Source: DRGT01 sp035685445
Lineage (GTDB): Archaea > Thermoproteota > Nitrososphaeria > Nitrososphaerales > Nitrosopumilaceae
Length of the DNA stretch: 30,749 bases
Assembly (NCBI GenBank): GCA_035685445.1
Contig: DASSAK010000011.1
Coordinates: 1-30,749 of the forward strand
Direction: 5' to 3'
Positions 24,717 to 30,749 of this stretch are shown here, in pieces. The position numbers were made by a program, and so were the translations under genes. Below the pieces are notes generated by a model, which worked only from the letters and a program-made list of their open reading frames with translations, was not told where the DNA came from and did not search any database. How positions within the stretch are numbered: position 1 is the stretch's first letter; every line of letters starts with the position of its first letter.

Positions 24717-25361
24717 TCATCTCCTGAATAATTGCATGTTATTTTAATATGATAATAAAGCATTACTATTCTTTTTGTTACTCTGTGTGTTCATCTGAAC
24801 ATCAGTTTCTTTTATTACTAGGAGTATAGTAGGAAAGCACGAAATTCCGCAAGTATTATTGATTTGAGTAACTATATTCATATATTAAAACTATAATTTT
24901 GTTGTTCCAATTAAGAATGATGGTTCAAAATAAATTGAATCAAAACTTATAAGGAATAATGCAAGCTCAATTAGAAATCCCGATTAAATTGATTGCGATG
25001 TTTTGGTAATGTTACTAATGATAATCATCTGGGAATTCAAACTAAAATAATCTCACTAACAACTAGTGAGAAATTAACAGGAATTTCTTGATATGCTACA
25101 AATTTGATAAAAAATATTTTGTATATGATTGGATTACTTTTTACACTTGCTGAGATTGGCAAAAATACCAGATCGTATTATGATAAGTTAACCTATAATT
25201 CTATTAACTATAAAACCCAAGACAAACCTGGAATCTCTTGGAATAAAAAAACCACAAAATTGGTCTTGAACGTAATGATGTACATGAGGTTATTGACACA
25301 ATCAAGACAAGATTTTGATTTGCAAAAACGCCATATCAAAATAAGATATAAAACTACACCA
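24717..25361. other. intergenic region, no supported gene
   Basis: AT-rich, 645 bp. CACTAACAACTAGTGAGAA at 25051 contains an imperfect inverted repeat (CACTA/TAGTG). A plus-strand frame from 25104 runs into the 3' end of the gene below and has no protein-like pattern. Confidence 0.35.
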
Positions 25362-25991
25362 CTAAGAGACAGCCAACGGCGCTTCAAATACTTGCAAAAG
25401 ATTGCTTGTCTTTGCATGTTGTTTTAAAATGTGGGTTTTGACAGATATCTTGTCTTTGTGAATGTCTATTTTAGTAGGGCCAAAAAATGACTTGAACTTG
25501 TAAGCCTTTTTGCCGTCTGATGTCATAATGTGTCCATCTTCAATCAAAAATCCTGCACGAAATAATTCCTTGATCTTTCTGTATCCTGATGTCTGTGCAA
25601 GATGGCATTCTCTGATGATTTCTGAGCTGATCTTGGACTGGTCAAAAACACAGGCAAGAATACCAAATTTTTCCTTGTCAGCTATAATGGCCATGATCTG
25701 ATTTGCAAGGTATGGATTTTTTATGATGATTTGAACATGGTTTTTGACTTTCTCAGATTCCCCAATGACAAGCAATTTTTTGAAAGCTTTTTGTTCTAAC
25801 CCCTTTGCACCTTGGCCAAAAAACTCTTGCAGTACGTCATCGAATTTTTCAAACTGATTCATTGATTCAGTTAATGATACTCCGTATTTTTCAAATAGGC
25901 GTTTTTCTATCTTTTGGATTGCTGTCGGACCAAGATTCTTTCTTATTTCATACTCTACAAACTGAGCCAAAATAGTGTCAATTCCAGACAT
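25362..25991 (-). CDS. winged-helix-like transcription regulator, archaeal
   Basis: 209 aa. The N-terminus (FVEYEIRKNLGPTAIQKIEKRLFEKYGVSLTESMNQFEKFDDVLQEFFG) is a helical dimer-like region that I recall from nitrososphaerotal regulators. The centre (KNPYLANQIMAIIADKEKFGILACVFDQSKISSEIIRECHLAQTSGYRKIKELFRAGFLI) is a helix-turn-helix with IIRECHLAQTSGYRKIKELF as recognition part and a wing with GHIMTSDGKKAYKF. TTTTAATAAAAAC centred about 26 bp upstream supports a leaderless start at 25991. It is divergent from the secreted-protein gene at 26165, with promoter module 2 in between, making it a candidate regulator of the modules. Confidence 0.75.
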   Translation of the reverse strand: MSGIDTILAQFVEYEIRKNLGPTAIQKIEKRLFEKYGVSLTESMNQFEKFDDVLQEFFGQGAKGLEQKAFKKLLVIGESEKVKNHVQIIIKNPYLANQIMAIIADKEKFGILACVFDQSKISSEIIRECHLAQTSGYRKIKELFRAGFLIEDGHIMTSDGKKAYKFKSFFGPTKIDIHKDKISVKTHILKQHAKTSNLLQVFEAPLAVS

Positions 25992-26054
25992 TAACGGAAT
26001 AAATACTTGTTTTTATTAAAACTTTTACAGAATATACCTGTTTGGCTGAGTCTA

Positions 26055-26134
26055 TATTATTTCTTACTTTCCTACCTTCGCTGTTTCCTTTAGTATTTAT
26101 TTATTGTGACGCCATATGACGCGATCTGCGTCAA
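26055..26134 (+). promoter_or_regulatory. promoter module copy 2 with operator palindrome
   Basis: Differs from copies 1 and 3 at only one or two of 60 positions over 26055-26114. TGACGC-GATCT-GCGTCA at 26117-26133 is the same palindrome as in copy 1, and similarity continues to about 26182. The base aligned with the copy-1 start codon is ATC here, so the start has shifted a few bases upstream. Confidence 0.85.
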
Positions 26135-26164
26135 AGGGTTTTTTAGATGATTGTGAGATTGGGA

Positions 26165-27337
26165 ATGTCAATGACATCACAAAATAAAATAATACCGCAA
26201 TGGAAACTGATGTTATCAATTAGCATGATAGTAACAATGGTTGCGCTCGGAACTACCGTGGTCAATGCACAGCCTATTGTAACATCAGACATCAAAAGCT
26301 CAGAAAAAACTAACAACAGTAACGAAATACGTGATTTATCTGAAACTCCCGTAAAAACTCCTTCAGAAAAAATACCTGTTTTCCAACCTATAGAAATTGA
26401 AGAGTTCAAACAAATTGCTTTGCAAGACTATAGAGTTCTGGATGCAATAGGAGAAAAAGAGGCAGAGTTTAGAAAAGCTGGTTACATCACTTATGGAGAA
26501 AATTCAGAAAAGTATCCTGTACTTCATTTTGTAACTAATGACAGTGCAATATCTGTTAGGCTAAATGCAGATACCAAGGAAGTGGAATATGTTTCTGAAA
26601 GACCACACCGAATCATGGATACCAATGGAATAGCGTCAGCGTACTATGATGGCGCGCAAACATTGAATGGACTCCAAATGAGACTAGATGCACCTACATA
26701 CAGTCATGAATCTGGTGCGTCATGGACTGCAATCTTACTGAATGCTGTGAAATCTGGCTCTAACACGAATCTGATCTGTGATTCTAACTCCCACCCTAAC
26801 CATTACTGGGCACAGGGCGGTCTAATGTTTGACACTGATGACACGGATGCAGTGTGGACTGACACATTAGAAGATTGCATAGGACAGGATTCCACATTAG
26901 GACTTTCAGATGGTGATGAAATAAGAGTAAGGATTTGGATCAACGACTACGTCTCTGATACAGACGAAGTTGTTATCGAGTTGCAGAACACCGACTCAAA
27001 TCCACTTGAAACATATACCGTTACAACCGATGTTGCAAACACATCGACGCTACTAACAGGTGATCCAAATACCAGTGTTTTCTTTGAAAACAATAATGGC
27101 GATCATGTAAGTCCCACATGGGAAGACGGTTTTACTGATGGCGATCTTGTTGTCACCAATGCTCATTACAGAAAGACATCAAGCTCTAGCTGGTGGTTCT
27201 GGGATGGGCAGTCTGAAGCAAAGCAATGCGGACATACAGTCACGACAGGTGATTTGATCAGTGGTTCGTTTGATACGTCTCCACGAACTGTCACTTGGGA
27301 TTTGAGTGACATGCGTTCTAAATGTGACGCATACTAA
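26165..27337 (+). CDS. secreted protein of unknown family (~390 aa)
   Basis: Start chosen at the ATG 26165; 26171 and 26147 are in-frame alternatives. Signal peptide: WKLMLSISMIVTMVALGTTVVNA, cut before QPIV. Residues about 35-75 are a Ser/Thr/Glu/Pro-rich linker. A pro-region-like domain follows (VLDAIGEKEAEFRKAGYITYGENSEKYPVLHFVTNDSAISVRLNADTKEVEYV). The C-terminal 220 residues are beta-rich and Trp/Asp-rich (GASWTAILLNAV, PNHYWAQGGLMFDTDDTDAVWT, VRIWINDYV, SSWWFWDG), reminiscent of a jelly-roll/concanavalin-like fold with acidic loops. Four Cys in the C-terminal domain could form disulfides. No HExxH or serine-protease motif is visible. It could be a binding protein or an unfamiliar hydrolase. 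Confidence 0.78.
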   Translation: MSMTSQNKIIPQWKLMLSISMIVTMVALGTTVVNAQPIVTSDIKSSEKTNNSNEIRDLSETPVKTPSEKIPVFQPIEIEEFKQIALQDYRVLDAIGEKEAEFRKAGYITYGENSEKYPVLHFVTNDSAISVRLNADTKEVEYVSERPHRIMDTNGIASAYYDGAQTLNGLQMRLDAPTYSHESGASWTAILLNAVKSGSNTNLICDSNSHPNHYWAQGGLMFDTDDTDAVWTDTLEDCIGQDSTLGLSDGDEIRVRIWINDYVSDTDEVVIELQNTDSNPLETYTVTTDVANTSTLLTGDPNTSVFFENNNGDHVSPTWEDGFTDGDLVVTNAHYRKTSSSSWWFWDGQSEAKQCGHTVTTGDLISGSFDTSPRTVTWDLSDMRSKCDAY

Positions 27338-27355
27338 CTCCCCCTTTTTATTTCA

Positions 27356-27547
27356 TTAAGGTTCTAACAGAGGTTGCGATAACATGGAATTTTTTGGTAC
27401 ACAATTACCGTTATGCAGTATGTAATCTGAAGAACACAATATTTCATTTGGCTGTAAATTCGTTATTTGATAATATATGCTTGCTATGATTGTTATAGAT
27501 GCAACGAGTATGACCACAATTATCAAAAGTCCATATACCATTTTCAT
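27356..27547 (-). CDS. small membrane-anchored protein with Cys pair (63 aa)
   Basis: Start at ATG 27547 (MKMVYGLLI), because GCTATATTAT is centred about 26 bp upstream on this strand. One transmembrane helix (GLLIIVVILVASITIIASIYY) is followed by a short outer part with CSSDYILHNGNCVP. The C-x(3-10)-L-x-N-G-x-C-V pattern is one I associate with exported thaumarchaeal proteins; the two Cys probably form a disulfide. It is convergent with the secreted protein gene ending at 27337. Confidence 0.65.
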   Translation of the reverse strand: MKMVYGLLIIVVILVASITIIASIYYQITNLQPNEILCSSDYILHNGNCVPKNSMLSQPLLEP

Positions 27548-27714
27548 TATATTAAATTGCAAATAATGCTATATTATGTTTTGTTACTCTTTTATCAAAA
27601 AGATAAACAACACATGCAGTAAAAACCCGTCTTCACAGTCTGATATCATATGTTATAATGCTTTCTCTTGAATGTTGTCGTACCATCTTTTGACGTTGCC
27701 TCTTTTGGAGTTTT
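27548..27714. other. divergent intergenic region upstream of promoter module 3
   Basis: Contains the TATA box of the 63-aa gene (about 27569-27578, minus strand). TTTTGACGTTGCC near 27688 is a partial match to the TGACGC element. No gene seen. Confidence 0.45.
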
Positions 27715-27774
27715 TCTTATTTCTTACTTTCCTACCTTCGCTGTTTCCTTTAGTATTTATTTATTGTGACGCCA
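27715..27774 (+). promoter_or_regulatory. promoter module copy 3
   Basis: Matches copy 1 at all but one of 60 positions. After TGACGCCA the sequence departs from copies 1 and 2. GACGCC-A-GGCGTT here forms a tighter near-perfect palindrome in place of TGACGC-N5-GCGTCA. A transcript would start near 27783, leaving a leader of about 170 nt before the ATG at 27955. Confidence 0.85.
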
Positions 27775-27789
27775 GGCGTTGTAGCGTTA

Positions 27790-27828
27790 TCGGTTGATCA
27801 ACTGTGAATTTTATGTATGATCAACCGA
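27790..27828 (+). promoter_or_regulatory. perfect 11-bp inverted repeat in the mRNA leader
   Basis: TCGGTTGATCA (27790-27800) and TGATCAACCGA (27818-27828) are exact reverse complements separated by 17 bases. As RNA they form an 11-bp hairpin just after the expected start site; as DNA they could be two half-sites of an operator. GTTGATCAAC within the left arm is itself a palindrome. Confidence 0.75.
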
Positions 27829-27954
27829 AGAGGTAACAATGTCTCGATTAATCTCTATGATAGGATAGCAAGACTTAACAATTATCTTATACTTGTAAAG
27901 TCCAATGTTACAAAAGATCTTGTGTAACCATATTGTTGGAGGTGGTATCTTCAC

Positions 27955-28761
27955 ATGGTAGATCTCATGAAGAATTACTCATTCACACCAGACAATACTC
28001 CTTGGGGTGTAAAGATCTATCAAAATAACGCGGCAACAAAATATGTATTCAATGATTCTACGTCATGGATCGGTAGCTCAAGCAATCTTGTAGTTACTAC
28101 GACAAATTCGAATTCAGGTGCATCACAACAAGGGTGGTGTGCCGGTATTCAAGGGTGTGATCCATGGAATGCATGTGCATGTACTGGCAGTTCTGTTATA
28201 ATTAAGGCGGCAACGACTTCTAATTCAACCTTCACAAATTTACCTGTTATTCCACAAATAAGCGGTGTTGATGTTAGTACGATTAACATAGACGCCAATA
28301 TGGGATGGTTTTCTTCATCTGCGCCAGGATCTACCGGACCAAAATATGCAAATCTATTGATTAATTTTTGGTATAAACACAAAACACAGGCAAAGGCACT
28401 AGTTATTGATTTTGCAATGGGCTACCTTCAAAGATCTGGAAGTGCTTGGGTTCAGAGAACAGATAAACCTGTTGGCGGACAATATTCTGACAATCATAAG
28501 GGCAGTGCCGGTGGATTAACCACCTATCACTATGCATACAATCTAAATCAAGCTACCAATAGCAACACAATGTATCTTAAACAAACAGACGTCAAATCCG
28601 TTGTAAATAATGCGTTTTCTGCAACGTATGGTGGAGATAGCGTAAACAAAGCAGATTATAATTGGGTAGATGTAGAGGTTGGTGCAGAAATAGATACCAG
28701 TACTGAAGGAGGTACTGGTACATTAAAAGCTGCAATTCAGAGATGTAGAGTAAGTTGGTAG
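27955..28761 (+). CDS. beta-rich protein of unknown family, no signal peptide (268 aa)
   Basis: ATG at 27955 with GGAGGTGG nine bases upstream, a strong ribosome binding site; a stop at 27925 in frame excludes a longer form with a signal peptide. The sequence is Ser/Thr/Asn/Trp-rich with a Cys-dense patch (GWCAGIQGCDPWNACACTG, residues about 61-79) and beta segments (KYANLLINFWYKHKTQAKALVIDFAMGYLQ, NWVDVEVGAEID). The look is of an extracellular jelly-roll, perhaps carbohydrate-active (GH11/GH12-like), but no catalytic motif can be named. Secretion without a classical signal, or a cytoplasmic role, are both open. It is controlled by promoter module 3. Confidence 0.72.
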   Translation: MVDLMKNYSFTPDNTPWGVKIYQNNAATKYVFNDSTSWIGSSSNLVVTTTNSNSGASQQGWCAGIQGCDPWNACACTGSSVIIKAATTSNSTFTNLPVIPQISGVDVSTINIDANMGWFSSSAPGSTGPKYANLLINFWYKHKTQAKALVIDFAMGYLQRSGSAWVQRTDKPVGGQYSDNHKGSAGGLTTYHYAYNLNQATNSNTMYLKQTDVKSVVNNAFSATYGGDSVNKADYNWVDVEVGAEIDTSTEGGTGTLKAAIQRCRVSW

Positions 28762-28804
28762 GGTATTTTATAAATACTGGTCATCATTATTTTTTCGGCT
28801 CATA

Positions 28805-29875
28805 ATGTATGTAAAAAATTTAATTGTTATAGTATTGTCACTTTTTATTTTGCTTACATTAACTAATCTAGATAACACATTTGCAGAAGAAATCAATAAC
28901 GCAAATAATGATAAAAATCCTAACCATCTCGATGATTCTCGCCAACTTACAACGTTTGGTTCACAGCCATCGTGGAGTCCCGATGGTAAACAATTAGTGT
29001 TTGTGAAAAATGCACCATATGGGCCATTCACACCCCCAGACGAAATATGGATAATTGATGTAGATGGAGGTGACCACTATCAGCTAACAAAAATGCCAGA
29101 ACATACGACTGCATCATCTCCAAAATTTAGTCCAGATGGTAAGAAAATTGCATTTATTAGTGACTACGGATGTTCAGGCTGTCATTCGAGAAATTATCTC
29201 TCCGTAATGGATTCTGATGGTGGGTATATGAGAAAGATTGCAGATGGAGGATATCGTCTGGAATTCACATGGACTGAAGACAATAAAATAATTCTTGCTA
29301 GAGTGAATAACGAAACCAACACCAGTCTTTTTCGAATTGATCCTCTACAAAATTCCGAACCCGTGTTTTTAACACAACTTCCATTAGGCATTAGCGGCGG
29401 GAATATTATCATTGGTAATGATGGAACAAAATTGTTATTTACCGGACTTGATTATTACTATAATTCTCAACTTTATTCACTTGATCTATCCAATAATAAC
29501 CTGAAAACAATATCTGGAACAGATGGACTCTTTCTTGTAAGTTTGAGTAACGATGAAAAAACAATATTTGCTACTGATGATAGTCACAGTAATAGTTTTA
29601 CATTATACGCAATAGATGCTAAAAATATGACTAAAACCCAACTGTCTTATGGTTATGTTGGTTACGCAATACACGAAAATACTGACACAGATATTCGTAT
29701 AGCGTCTGGACATTATCCTGGCGGTGTCGTATCATCTGATAAAGAACAAATGGATAAGATTGGGATATATGTTAACACACGTGTAATTCCTGAATTTCCA
29801 TCTGTCATATCAGTAATGGTAATTACCATTGCATCATTAGTTGTATTTTATAGAATTAAACCCATCAAAATTTAA
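28805..29875 (+). CDS. secreted TolB/WD40-like beta-propeller with PEF-CTERM-like tail
   Basis: 356 aa. Signal peptide: NLIVIVLSLFILLTLTNLDNTFA. TolB-type PD40 repeats follow: PSWSPDGKQLVFVKN, EIWIIDVDGGDHYQLTKM, PKFSPDGKKIAFISDYGCSGCH, YLSVMDSDGGYMRKI and LTQLPLGISGGNIIIGNDGTKLLFTG. The C-terminus is IPEFPSVISVMVITIASLVVFYRIKPIKI: a PEF motif, a membrane helix and a basic tail, the arrangement of archaeal PEF-CTERM sorting signals processed by archaeosortases. It is likely displayed on the cell surface and binds a ligand or partner. It begins 43 bp after the gene driven by module 3 and may share its transcript. Confidence 0.87.
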   Translation: MYVKNLIVIVLSLFILLTLTNLDNTFAEEINNANNDKNPNHLDDSRQLTTFGSQPSWSPDGKQLVFVKNAPYGPFTPPDEIWIIDVDGGDHYQLTKMPEHTTASSPKFSPDGKKIAFISDYGCSGCHSRNYLSVMDSDGGYMRKIADGGYRLEFTWTEDNKIILARVNNETNTSLFRIDPLQNSEPVFLTQLPLGISGGNIIIGNDGTKLLFTGLDYYYNSQLYSLDLSNNNLKTISGTDGLFLVSLSNDEKTIFATDDSHSNSFTLYAIDAKNMTKTQLSYGYVGYAIHENTDTDIRIASGHYPGGVVSSDKEQMDKIGIYVNTRVIPEFPSVISVMVITIASLVVFYRIKPIKI

Positions 29876-30230
29876 TATTTTACAAATCTGGGTCTAAAAT
29901 TGACCCAAAAAGGTACCTGTGTCCCTTTAGATTCGCACTAACGCTCGGGAGTGAGACAGACTATCAAGATTACTAGTAAAAGTACAGAGGAATCCCGCCA
30001 TCAATGAGTTATGCTAGTAAAAGTTCAGAAGAATTCTATTTCTGGAACAACTTTTGCATTAATTCATGACATTCATAAAACTTTTCTAGCTGATTTACTA
30101 ATGAAAATAGTTGTTACATCACGTAATCATGAAATGTGAAAACATGAAAAAGCAAGACCTGTAACCTTTCCTATGATTTAAAACTGCTAATTTTTTCATT
30201 TATTGTGCTTGCAGAAAACATTATTAATCA
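29876..30230. other. non-coding right end of the element
   Basis: TGGGTC-TAAAATT-GACCCA at 29889-29907 is a 6-bp hairpin just after the propeller gene and may end its transcript. Two similar 22-bp sequences (29973 and 30014) follow. No ORF is supported. Confidence 0.5.
29973..30036 (+). repeat. pair of ~22-bp direct repeats near the right attachment site
   Basis: CTAGTAAAAGTACAGAGGAA (29973) and CTAGTAAAAGTTCAGAAGAA (30014) are 41 bp apart. A third relative, CTAGTAAAAGCTCAGAATAA, is at 23659. Their place about 200-250 bp inside the right end could suit recombinase arm-binding or excision-factor sites, but this is speculative. Confidence 0.6.
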
Positions 30231-30241
30231 CTCCCGGCGCC
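30231..30241 (+). repeat. attachment site, distal side (11-bp direct repeat)
   Basis: CTCCCGGCGCC, identical to 15139-15149 at the 3' end of tRNA-Ser, in the same orientation. Flanking bases differ on both sides. It marks the far end of the integrated element. Confidence 0.75.
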
Positions 30242-30399
30242 ATTGATTTAGTTTAAACTATTTATCACAAATTTGCAAAAAATAATTTTCTAATTGATTA
30301 TTAATTCATATTCTAATCAAAACATAAAATCAGCTATTAGTATGATAATAAGCTAATTTACAAACTATTGCTATTATGACAAGCTGAGTAATTTATTAT

Positions 30400-30531
30400 A
30401 TGAAACAAATTTTACAATTTTTACAGTATCCAAAACACCAAAAATATTTCAACTATGAAAATTTTGCTCTTGGTGCCACATTTCTTTTATCTATGGGGAT
30501 TTTTGGTTTTGTTTTAACTGCAGGATTTTAG
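30400..30531 (+). CDS. possible 43-aa membrane protein
   Basis: ATG at 30400: MKQILQFLQYPKHQKYFNYE, then NFALGATFLLSMGIFGFVLTAGF. A polar, aromatic N-terminal half and a single transmembrane helix to the stop make a sensible small membrane protein. It lies in the chromosomal flank outside the element. No family recognised. Confidence 0.45.
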   Translation: MKQILQFLQYPKHQKYFNYENFALGATFLLSMGIFGFVLTAGF

Positions 30532-30749
30532 TGAAAATCTAACGCCATCCTCTTTTTCTGATTAAAAATTGGGGCTGCAAGATTCACTGTTCTTCTAATA
30601 ACAATCCAATTTACTTCTTTTGCTATACTAATTTCATATTAATGCATTCAAAAATTTATTCACAACGAAAGGACATTTTATGTTTTAGTAAACCTAATAA
30701 CATGCAACCAAGTTTTTTTTGGTAAGAATTATGAAAAAAAAGAGAAAAA
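30532..30749. other. intergenic, possible gene start at the window edge
   Basis: AT-rich with no supported gene. The ATG at 30731 opens a Lys/Arg-rich frame (MKKKRK) that runs off the window; too short to judge. Confidence 0.25.

Larger units (their letters stand above)
15150..30241 (+). mobile_element. integrated tRNA-Ser element (~15.1 kb), cargo-rich, no replication genes seen
   Basis: The element is bounded by the 11-bp tRNA-derived repeat, with the tyrosine recombinase gene directly beside the tRNA, the standard geometry of tRNA-integrating archaeal elements. Inside, gene density is low, orientations are mixed, and small DNA-binding proteins (winged-helix, ribbon-helix-helix) are frequent, in contrast to the dense housekeeping operon to its left. 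No capsid, terminase, VirB4/TraG-type ATPase, MCM, polymerase or relaxase was recognised. The right half is secreted or surface cargo sharing a repeated promoter. It may depend on other elements for transfer or be decaying. Tandem insertion of two elements is possible but no third att copy was seen. Confidence 0.78.

Noticed and set aside
25104..25427. 107-codon plus-strand frame
   Set aside because: It overlaps the 3' end of the well-supported regulator on the other strand, and its composition looks like translated AT-rich non-coding DNA.
15150..30241. Provirus interpretation of the integrated element
   Set aside because: No capsid, portal, terminase or packaging ATPase pattern was recognised in any frame; cargo is mostly surface proteins. 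A highly diverged virus cannot be formally excluded by eye.

Overview
The window is AT-rich archaeal DNA, most likely from an ammonia-oxidising archaeon of the Nitrososphaerota (Thaumarchaeota), Nitrosopumilales-like. The evidence is an archaeal spc-type ribosomal operon (uL18-uS5-uL30-uL15-SecY-adenylate kinase-EMC3-like DUF106-cytidylate kinase-TruB/Cbf5), archaeal prefoldin and FtsY, a tRNA-Ser with an archaeal bulge-helix-bulge intron, many TATA boxes about 26 bp upstream of start codons (leaderless mRNAs), and PEF-type C-terminal sorting signals. No database search was possible, so the lineage is an inference.

Layout. (1) 1-4507, minus strand: two surface proteins. One is a parallel beta-helix protein that runs off the window edge through an (NSGGNG)n tract; the other is a membrane-anchored subtilisin-like protease with a PA insert. 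(2) 4583-14976, plus strand: housekeeping core. Superoxide dismutase and a small protein come first, then prefoldin alpha and FtsY, ornithine carbamoyltransferase, the ribosomal/SecY operon with its kinases, TruB, and a small anchored protein. (3) 15051-15147: intron-containing tRNA-Ser(GGA). (4) 15150-30241: a roughly 15.1-kb integrated mobile element. A tyrosine recombinase starts 9 bp after the tRNA, and an 11-bp piece of the tRNA 3' end (CTCCCGGCGCC) recurs at 30231-30241 as the far attachment site. (5) 30242-30749: chromosomal flank with one possible 43-aa membrane protein.

The element carries no recognisable replication, virion or conjugation genes. Its left half holds the integrase, a RelE-like toxin, several small DNA-binding or membrane proteins, a 31-bp-period iteron-like array, and a compact operon of a membrane-tethered winged-helix regulator, a 47-aa protein and a second winged-helix protein. 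Its right half is mostly cell-surface cargo: a secreted metzincin-type protease, an NHL-repeat protein, a secreted protein of unknown family, a soluble beta-rich unknown, and a TolB/WD40-like beta-propeller with a PEF-CTERM-like tail. Two ribbon-helix-helix proteins and a winged-helix regulator lie among them.

The most striking signal is a 60-bp promoter module present three times in nearly identical form (21241, 26055, 27715), each time upstream of one cargo gene. Copies 1 and 2 continue into a TGACGC-N5-GCGTCA palindrome placed where transcription should start. Copy 3 has swapped this for a different palindromic leader. The module may define an element-encoded regulon of exported and surface proteins, and the winged-helix gene at 25362-25991, divergent from module 2, is one candidate regulator.
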